From positions 1,674,001 through 1,738,000 of the forward strand of contig OZ243976.1 in NCBI GenBank assembly GCA_965214795.1: a stretch of 64,000 nt of DNA, read 5' to 3'. The stretch comes from JAJDXW01 sp965214795 (GTDB lineage: Bacteria; Pseudomonadota; Gammaproteobacteria; HK1). Below are positions 35,891 through 44,174 of this stretch, piece after piece. How positions within the stretch are numbered: the first letter of the stretch is position 1; every line of letters begins with the position of its first letter. Position numbers and translations under genes: made by a program. Under the pieces are notes generated by a model. The model was not told the origin of the DNA, did not search any database, and saw only the letters and a program-made list of their open reading frames with translations.

Positions 35891-37252
35891 TCAGGCGCTG
35901 GCGTCGAGGTTGAAGGCGCTGGCGCGGCGCCTCTCGTTCGAGGGCGGGATTCCCATCGATTCCCGGTACTTCGCGACCGTCCGGCGGGCGACGCGGAACC
36001 CGGCCTGCTCGAGATCGGAGGCCAGGCGCCGGTCGCTCCGCGGCCGGCCGGGCTCTTCCCTCTCGATGATCTTCCGAAGCCGGGCCTGGACCGCGGCGGC
36101 GGAGGCGCCGCCACCGTCCGCGGTCGAGACCTGGTTGGAGAAGAAGTACTTGAGCTCGAACACCCCGCGCGGGGTTTGCAAGTACTTCTGGCTGGTCACC
36201 CGGGATACCGTCGATTCGTGCAGGTCGAGCTCGAAGGCGATATCGCGCCGCACCAGCGGCTGCATCCCTTCCTCGCCGTGCTCGAGGAACTCCGATTGGC
36301 GGTGAACGATCGTCCGTGCGACCCGAAGGACCGTCTCGGCGCGGTTCGCGAGGCTTCTGACGAGCCATCGCGCTTCGGCCAGGTGCTGCCTGAGGGAAAG
36401 GTTCTCGGCCCCCCGATCGTCTCGCCCGACGAGCTGCGCGTAGACGGGGTTGATGCGAAGCTCGGGGAGCGCGCCCGCGTTCCACTCGACCCGCCATTCA
36501 CCGCCGCCGGCACGAAACACGCGGAGGTCGGGCGTCACGTATTCGGTTGGCCGCCCCGGGTACCCGGCGCCCGGCCGCGGGTTCAGGGTCCGCAACCGGG
36601 ACAGGGCACCGTCCAGCTCTTCGCGGGTCGTCCGGAGCCGGCGCGCCAGGCCCGCGAGGTCGTGCCGGGCGACCTCCTCGAGATGATTCCGGGCGATGCG
36701 CGTGGCGAGGTCCCGGTGCGGCACGCCGGGGGGGCTCTCCTCGATCTGGCGCAGCAGGCATTCCGAGAGCGAGCGAGCGGCGACGCCGGGCGGCTCGAAG
36801 CGCTGCACGCGCTGCAGGACGGCTTCGGCCTCCTCCGCGGTGGCCGGGAGGCCCAGGTGCCGGAGTGCCCCGAGCAGCTCGTCCATCGAACATTCCAGGT
36901 ATCCGCGTTCGTCGATGGCGTCGATGATGGCCGTCGCGATGAGGTAGTCCTCGTCGGAGAAGCGTGCGTGGTCGAGTTGCCGGAACAACTGATCGCGGAG
37001 GGACTCCTCGGGCTCGGGGAGCGAGTCCGCACCCCCTCCCCGGTCCTCCCGGACGGGCCCGTCTCCCCATTCCTCGCCCCATTCCTCACCCGGAAGCTCA
37101 TCGTCCATCTCGAGCATGTAGTTCGACTCGAGGATCTGCCGCAGCTCTCCCCGGAGCTCGAGCGTCGAGAGCTGCAGCAGACGAATCGCCTGGCGCATCC
37201 GGGGCGTCATCGCGAGCTGCGGTCCGAGCTTGAGCTTCAGGGTCTGCTTCAT
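35891..37252 (-). CDS. rpoN: RNA polymerase sigma-54 factor RpoN
   Basis: The 453-residue protein opens MKQTLKLKLGPQLAMTPRMRQAIRLL, split here as the N-terminal activator-responsive region with its Gln-rich core-binding start. The acidic region (residues about 45-75), the core-binding domain and the helix-turn-helix follow. The RpoN box is RRTVAKYRESMGIPPSNERR near the C-terminus. It directs transcription of nitrogen, motility or other activator-dependent genes. It sits downstream of lptB by 53 bp in the conserved lpt-rpoN-hpf order. Confidence 0.96.
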   Translation of the reverse strand: MKQTLKLKLGPQLAMTPRMRQAIRLLQLSTLELRGELRQILESNYMLEMDDELPGEEWGEEWGDGPVREDRGGGADSLPEPEESLRDQLFRQLDHARFSDEDYLIATAIIDAIDERGYLECSMDELLGALRHLGLPATAEEAEAVLQRVQRFEPPGVAARSLSECLLRQIEESPPGVPHRDLATRIARNHLEEVARHDLAGLARRLRTTREELDGALSRLRTLNPRPGAGYPGRPTEYVTPDLRVFRAGGGEWRVEWNAGALPELRINPVYAQLVGRDDRGAENLSLRQHLAEARWLVRSLANRAETVLRVARTIVHRQSEFLEHGEEGMQPLVRRDIAFELDLHESTVSRVTSQKYLQTPRGVFELKYFFSNQVSTADGGGASAAAVQARLRKIIEREEPGRPRSDRRLASDLEQAGFRVARRTVAKYRESMGIPPSNERRRASAFNLDASA

Positions 37253-37305
37253 CGGGGTCGTCGCGGGCGGTCCGGACGGTGGCGGGTGCGGCTCGGTATC
37301 CTTCT

Positions 37306-38031
37306 CTACAGGATGAAGTCCTGGCCCAGATAGACGTCGCGGACGGTGGGATCGTCGGCAATGTCGTCCGGCGAACCGTGGCAAATGATCCGTCCCTCGT
37401 TGACGATGTATCCGCGGTCGCAGATCCCGAGCGTTTCCCGAACGTTGTGGTCGGTCACGAGCACTCCGATCCCTTTCTCGCTCAGTTGGCGAATGAGTCC
37501 GTGGATCTCGGAGACCGAGATGGGGTCGACACCCGCGAACGGTTCGTCCAGCAGCATGAAGCGCGGATTCGCGGCAAGCGCCCGGGCGATCTCGACGCGG
37601 CGCCGTTCTCCACCGGAGAGGTTCTCGCCGCGTGCGTCGCGCAGGTGCTCGAGACCGAACGCCTGCATGAGCTGCACGGCCCATTCTCCGCGCAGGTCCG
37701 CGTCGAGGTCGCGGCGCAGCTCGAGGACGGCCAGAAGGTTCCGCTCCACCGTGAGCTTCCGGAATACGGAGGGTTCCTGGGGAAGATAGCCGAGCCCGAG
37801 GCGCGCGCGCACGTGCATCGGGCGGGCGGTCAGGTCGACGTCATCGAGATGAATGGTTCCGTCGTCGGCCGGGATGAGGCCCACGAGCATGTGGAAGCTC
37901 GTGGATTTCCCGGCCCCGTTGGGGCCGAGGAAACCCACCACCTCGCCGCTTCGGACCATGAGGCTCACGTCTTCGACGACCGTGCGGGAGCCGTAGCGCT
38001 TCGCGAGCCCCCGGGCGGTGAGCGAGCTCAC
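37306..38031 (-). CDS. lptB: LPS export ABC transporter ATPase LptB
   Basis: This is the ATPase of the LptB2FG exporter that drives lipopolysaccharide across the periplasm. It has 241 residues with Walker A GPNGAGKST, the LptB-typical YLPQEPSVFRKLTVE stretch, the signature LSGGERRRVEIARAL, Walker B LLDEPFAGVDPISV and the switch His in TDHNVRETL. It overlaps lptA by 4 bp and precedes rpoN. Confidence 0.97.
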   Translation of the reverse strand: MSSLTARGLAKRYGSRTVVEDVSLMVRSGEVVGFLGPNGAGKSTSFHMLVGLIPADDGTIHLDDVDLTARPMHVRARLGLGYLPQEPSVFRKLTVERNLLAVLELRRDLDADLRGEWAVQLMQAFGLEHLRDARGENLSGGERRRVEIARALAANPRFMLLDEPFAGVDPISVSEIHGLIRQLSEKGIGVLVTDHNVRETLGICDRGYIVNEGRIICHGSPDDIADDPTVRDVYLGQDFIL

Positions 38032-38531
38032 TCCCCGCCGCCCCGTTGCAGGGTGATGGTGACGCGGCGCCCGTCGTCATCGGTTTGCGCTCCCGCCCCC
38101 TGGATGCTGCCGGTGACCGAGTCGTAGTCGATGCGCTCGGCCTTCATCCGGAACTCGCCCTGCCCGATCCAGGCACTACCGGCAAAGAGCATGGCGCCGT
38201 CCTCCACCCGGTACTCGATGCGGGTGGCCTCGCCCTCCTGAATCGGCCCGGTATCCAGCCGCTGCTCGAAACGGGCCGGCCCGCCTTCCGCGACGAGGGT
38301 GGCGAGGTCGTAGCTCTCGTCGAAGTGCATGGTGACCAGATCGCCAGTGATGCGAAGGCTTCCCTGGACGAGGACCACGTCGCCGCGGTAGGTGGCGACG
38401 TGCGTCTCATCGTCCAGGCTCGCCGAGTTGGCGTCGATTCGCACCGGCTGTTCCCGGTCGGTCGAAAGTGCGCCGGCCCCGGTCGGACACGCGGCGAGGG
38501 CAAACAACAGCGGCAGGTGACGGGTGCTCAT
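38028..38531 (-). CDS. lptA: LPS transport periplasmic protein LptA
   Basis: This periplasmic bridge protein is made of OstA-type beta-jellyroll. From ATG 38531 it has 167 residues with a signal peptide (MSTRHLPLLFALAACPTGAGA), then RIDANSASLDDETHVATYRG, the standard OstA opening, and GDVVLVQGSLRITGD. It overlaps lptC (4 bp) and lptB (4 bp), so lptC-A-B are coupled. Confidence 0.92.
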   Translation of the reverse strand: MSTRHLPLLFALAACPTGAGALSTDREQPVRIDANSASLDDETHVATYRGDVVLVQGSLRITGDLVTMHFDESYDLATLVAEGGPARFEQRLDTGPIQEGEATRIEYRVEDGAMLFAGSAWIGQGEFRMKAERIDYDSVTGSIQGAGAQTDDDGRRVTITLQRGGGE

Positions 38532-39157
38532 GGCGGGCTGCCTGGTAGCCGGGGCCGCAGGACGCTGCTGGCGTCGCTCAGAAACTCGATTCGTCCTTCC
38601 TCGAGCCAGATCTTCACGCCCGTACCCCGGGCTTCGAAAGAGGCCCCGCGAACCGTCGCGGGCTTGTCGGACTCTCCAGAGTTGTCCCTCGCCGTGAGCC
38701 ACAGGTCGCGACCGTCGATCTCGAGGGGCTCGACCGCGTCGCGCCGCCCCTGTACCCGTCCGGGAAGATAAATGTTTTCACCGTCGGGCGAAACCTCGCC
38801 GCTCTCGGCCTCGAAGTGCCACCTCGGCCCGACCGTGGGGAACACGGTCAGGCGGGGACGGACGAGCAGCGATTTCGCCCCCGGAGTCAGGCGCCGCAGC
38901 TCGTCGGCCCGCATCCGCCGGGAGATGCGTCCCGACGGGTCCGTCGTCAACGAGTCGACCTGCTCGATCACCAGGTGCGGGGGCTGTCCGGGGGAAGGAG
39001 CGGAGTGCGGGGAGTGGAGCGGCAGGGGGAACACGAACCATCCGAGGGCGAGGAGAACGACGCAGACGGTTGCCAGCACCTCCGACGCGAGGGACTCGCG
39101 CCTGGTCCGGGAACGGACGTCCCTCTCTTGCGCCGGGAGCGTATCCGCCAACGTCAC
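38528..39157 (-). CDS. lptC: LPS export system protein LptC
   Basis: This is an inner-membrane anchored Lpt component that receives LPS from LptFG. The GTG at 39157 overlaps the upstream stop (GTGA) and gives 209 residues. A single N-terminal membrane helix (LATVCVVLLALGWFVFPL) is followed by a periplasmic domain with LTVFPTVGPRWHFEAESGEV and IYLPGRVQGRR. The fold-level match to LptC is good and the position beside lptA settles it. Confidence 0.9.
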   Translation of the reverse strand: MTLADTLPAQERDVRSRTRRESLASEVLATVCVVLLALGWFVFPLPLHSPHSAPSPGQPPHLVIEQVDSLTTDPSGRISRRMRADELRRLTPGAKSLLVRPRLTVFPTVGPRWHFEAESGEVSPDGENIYLPGRVQGRRDAVEPLEIDGRDLWLTARDNSGESDKPATVRGASFEARGTGVKIWLEEGRIEFLSDASSVLRPRLPGSPP

Positions 39158-40212
39158 TCCGCCCGGCGGTTGGCCGACAGCCAGCCGTCGACGAGCCGCA
39201 CACTCTCGTCCACGGCCTCCGACCGCATGCCCTTCTGGGCCGCGATCGTCTGCACCAGATGGTCGGCACGCTCGATGCGGGGAGCGCCGGAGAGCAGGGC
39301 CCGGGCCGCGGACGAGGGCCGGATGAGCCCCCTCGCCGCATTGGCGTACTTCTCGAAGGGGACCTGGTCGTCCGCGGATGCACCGATCGCCCGGCATACC
39401 GAGTTCACCCAGTCGTACACCGAACGGGACAGGTCGAGGTCCCGGTGGACCGCGTCCCGAATCGCGCGCATGTCCTCCTCCTGCACGCAGCGGTAGTTCC
39501 CGGCCAGCAGCATGCTCCACTTCGCGAGGGGGACGAACACCGAATCGTGCACCTTGAGCTTGACCGGCAACTCCACCGCCCCGCGGCCGTCATCGTATCG
39601 AACGGCCTCGATATCGGCCTCGAGGTTGCGAAGAATGGCGGTGGGCTGGTCCGATTCGAATCGGGCGGCCCGAAAGTTCGTCGGCAGGCTGACCTGAAGG
39701 ACGTTCGTCCCTTCTTCGGGTGGACGGAACGCCTGTGCGTCCGGGCTGCAAAGGGTCATGTTCACCGGGTCGAACGAGTCCCACACGGAAGGGTCGGTGT
39801 AGCAGGCGCGAAGAGGCTCGAGGTCGAGCCCCGGGACCCGCGCGAGGTAGGGGAGCGGCGGCATGTTCATGATGGACATGCACGGGACGGCGGATCGGGC
39901 CACCGCATCCAGGAGCTCACGCACCCCCGGCGCACCGTACTGGGGCTCCTGCATCGCGAGGGCGACCAGGTCGAACGCGGCAGGGTCCACGGCTCCGGTC
40001 GTGGCTCCCGACAGGCGGCCGGAGAGCTTCCGCGAATCGACCTCCACGAGGCCGTTGCGGCTCTTCACCGGCAATCGCACCCGCTGGCCTTCCCGGTTGA
40101 TGAGCTCGGCCTCCTCGGGCAGGCAGACCAGCGTCGCGGAGTGCCCCGCGGCGCAGAGCTTGATGCCGAGCAACGCCCCGTAGGAGGCACCCATGATCAT
40201 GACGTTGTACAT
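39154..40212 (-). CDS. Ketopantoate reductase-like (ApbA/PanE family) protein
   Basis: This is a Rossmann-fold protein of 352 residues from ATG 40212, behind GGAGAAGG. The N-terminal nucleotide loop is MIMGASYGALLG, where GxSxG replaces the usual GxGxxG. A central FVPLAKWSMLLAGNYRC resembles the catalytic Lys/Asn region of ketopantoate reductases. PanE uses NADPH in pantothenate synthesis, but this protein is longer than PanE (about 300) and the true substrate is unknown. It sits where kdsC normally lies, between kdsD and lptC, and is coupled to lptC. Confidence 0.72.
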   Translation of the reverse strand: MYNVMIMGASYGALLGIKLCAAGHSATLVCLPEEAELINREGQRVRLPVKSRNGLVEVDSRKLSGRLSGATTGAVDPAAFDLVALAMQEPQYGAPGVRELLDAVARSAVPCMSIMNMPPLPYLARVPGLDLEPLRACYTDPSVWDSFDPVNMTLCSPDAQAFRPPEEGTNVLQVSLPTNFRAARFESDQPTAILRNLEADIEAVRYDDGRGAVELPVKLKVHDSVFVPLAKWSMLLAGNYRCVQEEDMRAIRDAVHRDLDLSRSVYDWVNSVCRAIGASADDQVPFEKYANAARGLIRPSSAARALLSGAPRIERADHLVQTIAAQKGMRSEAVDESVRLVDGWLSANRRAE

Positions 40213-40267
40213 GCCCTTCTCCGTTCGGTCTCCGGTGCGGCGCACGTTCCCGCTCCCACGATCAGTT

Positions 40268-40712
40268 TAGCCCGAAAAATCACCGACTTTCGTCGCGAGG
40301 AGGCCAGGATGCCCCACGGTCTCCCCACGGTCTCCCCACGATCTCCCCACGATCTCATGGAAGAACGGGCCGCACGGACCGAAAGAGCGCGTGCGCGCGG
40401 CCGAGGCGTAGTCGACACTCACAGGCTGGTCTTCAAGGGGAAACGGTGCCCGGAAGGACCCGAGGGGCGCTGCGCCGTGGTCCGGAACCGGCCCGAAGTG
40501 CTCCCCGGGAGGCCGAACTCGGCCCGGTTCCGGCCTCCGACCGAGCGCCGTGTCTTTGCCCCGGTGCACGGCGTCCCTTGAATACCAGCCTATGAGTCGA
40601 CACCAGCTTGACACTGGCGCGTGCGCGCGGTCGAAGCGGCTTGCGGGAGAACGGCCCGTTGCCGCGGGCGGATGGGCGGCCGCCGCGGGGAGTCGGTGAT
40701 TTTTCCGGGCCA
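40268..40712 (-). mobile_element. Family B element, copy B3, carrying a nested D element
   Basis: The left end TAGCCCGAAAAATCACCGAC mirrors the right end GTCGGTGATTTTTCCGGGCCA. It is inverted relative to B2. A short tandem array of CTCCCCACGGT-like 12-bp words (about 40318-40360) makes it longer than B1. A D element sits inside at the same internal site as in B2. Confidence 0.8.
40419..40595 (-). mobile_element. Family D element nested in B3
   Basis: This 177-bp element has ends TCACAGGCTGGT and, mirrored, ACCAGCCTATGA. It is flanked by the 8-bp duplication GTCGACAC (40411-40418 and 40596-40603), the reverse complement of GTGTCGAC. The insertion site and relative orientation are the same as in B2, but the duplicated word differs by one base. 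Confidence 0.82.
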
Positions 40713-40789
40713 GCCCGGATGGCTACCCTCTCTCGCCCCGCCGCCGCGATGGCGCCCGCCCGTGCCGCAGCGCCGGCGCGGAACGCGGG

Positions 40790-41761
40790 TTAGAGTACTC
40801 CCGCTCGCAACAGATCGTGCAGGTGCAGGACCCCGATTTGCCGGTGCTCTCCGTCGACCACCACCAACGCGGTGATCTTCCGTCTCTCGAGGACGTTCAG
40901 ACACTCGGCGGCAAGGGTGTCCGGCGACACGGTTACCCCGCTCGGCGTCATGACGCGCCGGATCGGCGTGTCGTGAAGGTCGATTCCGTCGTCGAGGGCC
41001 CTTCGCAGGTCCCCGTCCGTGAACACCCCGAGCAGACGGCCGTCGGGGTCCACGATGGAGGTCATGCCGAGGCTCTTCGCGGTCATCTCCACCAGGGCGT
41101 CGCTCGTCAGCGTATCCGGCCCCACCATGGGCATGCTGCTCCCGGCGTGCATGAGGTCCTTCACCCGGAGCAGCAGGCGGCGTCCGAGCCGCCCGCCGGG
41201 ATGGGAACGTGCGAAGTCCTCCGTCCCGAAGTCCCGGGCTTCGAGGAGCGCGATCGCGATCGCATCGCCCATGGCGAGCGCCGCGGTGGTGCTGGCCGTG
41301 GGAGCGAGCCCGAGCGGACAGGCTTCCTTCGCGACGCTCACGTCGATGTTCACGTCCGCGTCGCGCGCCAGGCGCGACGCGGGATTGCCGGTCAGGGCGA
41401 TGAGCGGCACCCCGATCCGCTTGATGTGGGGCACGATGGTCAGGATCTCGGCCGTCTCGCCGGAATTCGAGAACGCGACGACCGTGTCCTCGCGCGTGAC
41501 CATGCCGAGATCGCCGTGGCTCGCCTCGCCGGGGTGAACGAAGAACGCCGGGGTTCCCGCGCTCGCGAGCGTCGACGCCACCTTGTGTCCCACGTGTCCG
41601 GACTTGCCCATTCCGGTCACGATGACGCGGCCCGAGCGTTCGAGGATGATCTCGCAGGCGCGGACGAAGTCGTCGTCTATCCGGGGCAGCAGTCCCCGGA
41701 GGGCGTCGATTTCGGTGCGGATGACATCGGTTCCGAGCCGGACGAGGGTGCTCTTGCTCAT
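40790..41761 (-). CDS. kdsD: D-arabinose 5-phosphate isomerase KdsD
   Basis: KdsD makes arabinose 5-phosphate, the first step to KDO for lipid A-core. The 323-residue protein has an N-terminal SIS domain with GRVIVTGMGKSGHVG, HPGEASHGDLGM and SNSGETAEIL, then two CBS domains (from about residue 205; VSPDTLAAECLNVLE and ALVVVDGEHRQIGVLHLHDLL). The DLGM loop and the active-site His in HPGEASHGD are intact. kdsC does not follow. Confidence 0.96.
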   Translation of the reverse strand: MSKSTLVRLGTDVIRTEIDALRGLLPRIDDDFVRACEIILERSGRVIVTGMGKSGHVGHKVASTLASAGTPAFFVHPGEASHGDLGMVTREDTVVAFSNSGETAEILTIVPHIKRIGVPLIALTGNPASRLARDADVNIDVSVAKEACPLGLAPTASTTAALAMGDAIAIALLEARDFGTEDFARSHPGGRLGRRLLLRVKDLMHAGSSMPMVGPDTLTSDALVEMTAKSLGMTSIVDPDGRLLGVFTDGDLRRALDDGIDLHDTPIRRVMTPSGVTVSPDTLAAECLNVLERRKITALVVVDGEHRQIGVLHLHDLLRAGVL

Positions 41762-41877
41762 GGCGTGGGAAGGGATCCAGGCGGTCGGCCGCGCGTCGTA
41801 TTGGAAATGATCGACCGGGGCGGTGCAACGGCGGCCGGGGCGGTCCGACCGTGGGGGTCGGTCCCTGGCGCGGGCCG

Positions 41878-42894
41878 ATGAGCCGCGACCGGGACGCTTC
41901 GCTTCGCGACTGGCTCGAGGCGGCAGCCGGGGTTCGAGGACGCCTCGAACCGCTCGCCGGCGATGCGAGCTTTCGCCGCTACCTGCGGCTCCGGACCGAT
42001 CGCGGGTCGTTCGTGGTGATGGACGCCCTCCCGGACCGGGAGGACTCGCGGCCGTTCGTGCACGTGGCCGGCCTGCTGCGGGGGGCCGGTGTGAACGTGC
42101 CGGAGGTTCACGCCGCGGACCTCGAGCGGGGGTTCCTGCTGCTCGGCGACCTCGGCTCGGTGTCCTATCTGGATCGGCTCGACGCGGCCAGGGCCCCCGC
42201 CCTCTACCGGGATGCCCTCGCGGCCCTGGTCCGGATGCAGAGCAGGGTTCCGGCGGACGAGGTGCCGCCGTACGACGAGGCGCGGCTGTCCGCGGAGCTC
42301 GAACTGTTTCCGGAATGGTTTCTGGGGGCTCACCTCGGCCACCCTCCGACCGAGGCGGAGAGGCGGGTGCTGGATGAAGCGTTCGCCCTTCTCGTCGATG
42401 CCGCGCTCGCTCAGCCCCGGGTCTTCGTCCACCGCGACTATCATTCCCGGAACCTGATGGTACACACCCGCAATCCCGGGGTCCTCGACTTCCAGGATGC
42501 GGTGGCCGGTCCGCTGACCTACGATCCGGTGAGCCTGTTCCGGGATGCGTACATCTCGTGGCCCGCGGCGCGGGTGTACGAGTGGCTGGACGAGTACACC
42601 GGCCTCGCGGTGGAGGCCGGGTTGCTCTGCGCGGACGCGCCGGTGGATGCCGTCCGGGCCCGCGTGCGGCGCGACTTCGACCTCATGGGTGTCCAGCGGC
42701 ACATCAAGGTGGCCGGCATATTCGCCCGCTTGTGGCATCGCGACCGCAAGGCCGCCTATCTCGGCGATATTCCCCTCGTCCTCCGCTACCTGCTCGACGT
42801 GGCCGCCAGGTATCCGGAGCTCGAGCCGCTGATCGGCCTGTTCGAGGCCCGCGATCTCGCCCGCTACTCCGGAGCGAATCCTTGCGGGCGATGA
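41878..42894 (+). CDS. amgK: N-acetylmuramate/N-acetylglucosamine kinase AmgK
   Basis: This is a cytoplasmic anomeric sugar kinase of the aminoglycoside phosphotransferase fold. With MurU it recycles MurNAc directly to UDP-MurNAc, bypassing de novo synthesis. From ATG 41878 it has 338 residues, with GDASFRRYLRL as the nucleotide loop, catalytic FVHRDYHSRNLM and metal-binding VLDFQDAVAGP. The gene overlaps murU (ATGA). The pair is typical of Pseudomonas-like bacteria and absent from E. coli. Confidence 0.92.
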   Translation: MSRDRDASLRDWLEAAAGVRGRLEPLAGDASFRRYLRLRTDRGSFVVMDALPDREDSRPFVHVAGLLRGAGVNVPEVHAADLERGFLLLGDLGSVSYLDRLDAARAPALYRDALAALVRMQSRVPADEVPPYDEARLSAELELFPEWFLGAHLGHPPTEAERRVLDEAFALLVDAALAQPRVFVHRDYHSRNLMVHTRNPGVLDFQDAVAGPLTYDPVSLFRDAYISWPAARVYEWLDEYTGLAVEAGLLCADAPVDAVRARVRRDFDLMGVQRHIKVAGIFARLWHRDRKAAYLGDIPLVLRYLLDVAARYPELEPLIGLFEARDLARYSGANPCGR

Positions 42895-43583
42895 TCCTCG
42901 CGGCGGGGCGCGGCGAGCGCATGCGTCCGCTCTCGGACACGGTGCCGAAGCCGCTGCTGGAGGTGGCGGGGAAGCCGCTTGTCGTGCACGCGGTCGAGAG
43001 GCTCGTGGAAGCGGGCTTCGTGGAGCTGGTCGTCAATCTCGGCTGGCGGGGCCGGCAGATCCGCGAATGCCTGGCCGACGGTTCGCGCTTCGGGGCTTCC
43101 ATTTCGTATTCCGACGAGGGGGACCGTCCGATCGGGACCGGGGCGGGCGTCGTTCGAGCGCTCCCCCTGCTCGACCCCGCGCCGTTCGTCGTGACGAGCG
43201 CCGACCTCCGGACCGACTTTCCGTTCCGGCGTCTGCGCCGGACGGCGGTCCGCGAGGTCCATCTCGTGCTCGTCCCCAACCCGGACCACAATCCCGGAGG
43301 AGATTTCGCCCTGAAGGACGGTTCGCTCCTCCCGTCCGGTCCGTGCCGGCTGACGTATTCCGGGATCGGCCTCTTCTCGCCGGCCGCGTTCCGGCCCGTG
43401 ATCGCCGGCGCCGCCGCGCTCGCCCCCTACCTCGACCGCGCGTGCGAACGCGGGACGGCCACCGGCGAGGTGCATCACGGGTTGTGCGACAACGTGGGAA
43501 CCCCGGCCCAGCTCGCCGCCGCCCGCGATCGGGCTATCCGGACTTCGGAGCCGGGGCGCCGGGATCCGGGTCCGGGTTCGTGA
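42891..43583 (+). CDS. murU: N-acetylmuramate-1-phosphate uridylyltransferase MurU
   Basis: This is a nucleotidyltransferase that converts MurNAc-1-phosphate to UDP-MurNAc. It has 230 residues from ATG 42891, opening MILAAGRGERMRPLSDTVPKPLLEV, quoted here only as the LAAGRGERMRPL and KPLLEVAGKPL signature blocks. A TTG at 42882 would give MRAMILAAG, which matches many relatives and is an equally good start. The 3' end overlaps the convergent ComEA-like gene by 50 bp. Confidence 0.9.
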   Translation: MILAAGRGERMRPLSDTVPKPLLEVAGKPLVVHAVERLVEAGFVELVVNLGWRGRQIRECLADGSRFGASISYSDEGDRPIGTGAGVVRALPLLDPAPFVVTSADLRTDFPFRRLRRTAVREVHLVLVPNPDHNPGGDFALKDGSLLPSGPCRLTYSGIGLFSPAAFRPVIAGAAALAPYLDRACERGTATGEVHHGLCDNVGTPAQLAAARDRAIRTSEPGRRDPGPGS

Positions 43584-43884
43584 CCGAGACCCGGTCGCGG
43601 TTGGAGTCCACCGTGGCGGCACCGATCCCGCGCACCTGCACGAGGTCGTCGATCGAGGCGAACGGCCCGTTCTCGTCGCGGTAGGCGACGATTGCCTTCG
43701 CTTTCTTGATGCCGACTCCGGTCATCGCCGCCGCGAGCTCCTCCGCGTTGGCGGTGTTGATGTCGATGAGGCCGCCGGCCGCCACGGGAATGCTTGCGAG
43801 CAGGCAGGCGAGCAGCATGCCGGGGAGCGCGAGACGCCGGAGGGCCCGGGCGAAGGTTCGGCGGTGATGGACGGGGATGGTCAT
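43534..43884 (-). CDS. ComEA-like helix-hairpin-helix DNA-binding protein
   Basis: This small secreted protein of 116 residues starts from ATG 43884 after AGGAGAG. It has a hydrophobic signal segment (LALPGMLLACLLASIPVAAGG) and then the ComEA core: IDINTANAEELAAAMTGVG, RDENGPFASIDDL and VRGIGAATVDSNRDRV. These are two helix-hairpin-helix motifs that bind DNA, in transformation or as a general periplasmic protein. No other competence genes are nearby. Confidence 0.88.
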   Translation of the reverse strand: MTIPVHHRRTFARALRRLALPGMLLACLLASIPVAAGGLIDINTANAEELAAAMTGVGIKKAKAIVAYRDENGPFASIDDLVQVRGIGAATVDSNRDRVSVTNPDPDPGAPAPKSG

Positions 43885-44047
43885 GTTTCTCTCCTGGTTC
43901 CGGATTCCGGTTCGCCGACTGGCGGCGCGGCGCGCCCCCTTCGCGGCGGTGTCTCGCATCCTTGAGCGGACGCCGCAGAGAGGCTATTCGGGCAAGCCCC
44001 GGGCCGCCATCGTTCGCCGTAGGCTCTCGTCTCGACTTGCGTAGGAA

Positions 44048-44100
44048 ATCCGCCCGGGATCCGCCCGGGATCCGCCCGGGATCCGCCCGGGATCCGCCCG
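44048..44100. repeat. 11-bp tandem repeat ATCCGCCCGGG
   Basis: Almost five copies of an 11-bp unit lie in the gap between the divergent ComEA-like gene and ycgN. The unit includes the palindrome CCCGGG and overlapping GGATCC sites. There is no coding frame, since 11 bp does not keep phase. Confidence 0.85.
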
Positions 44101-44174
44101 CGGTTCGGCCCGATCCGGGGCCGAGGCCGAGGCAATGGTCGCCGGGCGGTCCGATCGGATAAAGTCGCGGTCCG

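Larger units (their letters stand above)
40213..40789. other. Intergenic region with composite repeat B3::D
   Basis: Most of the 577 bases between the ketopantoate-reductase-like gene and kdsD is the composite element at 40268-40712. No remnant of kdsC could be recognised in any frame of the remainder. Confidence 0.7.

Noticed and set aside
40713..40789. Remnant of kdsC downstream of kdsD
   Set aside because: No HAD-type DxD motif or other KdsC sequence appears in any frame of the gap.
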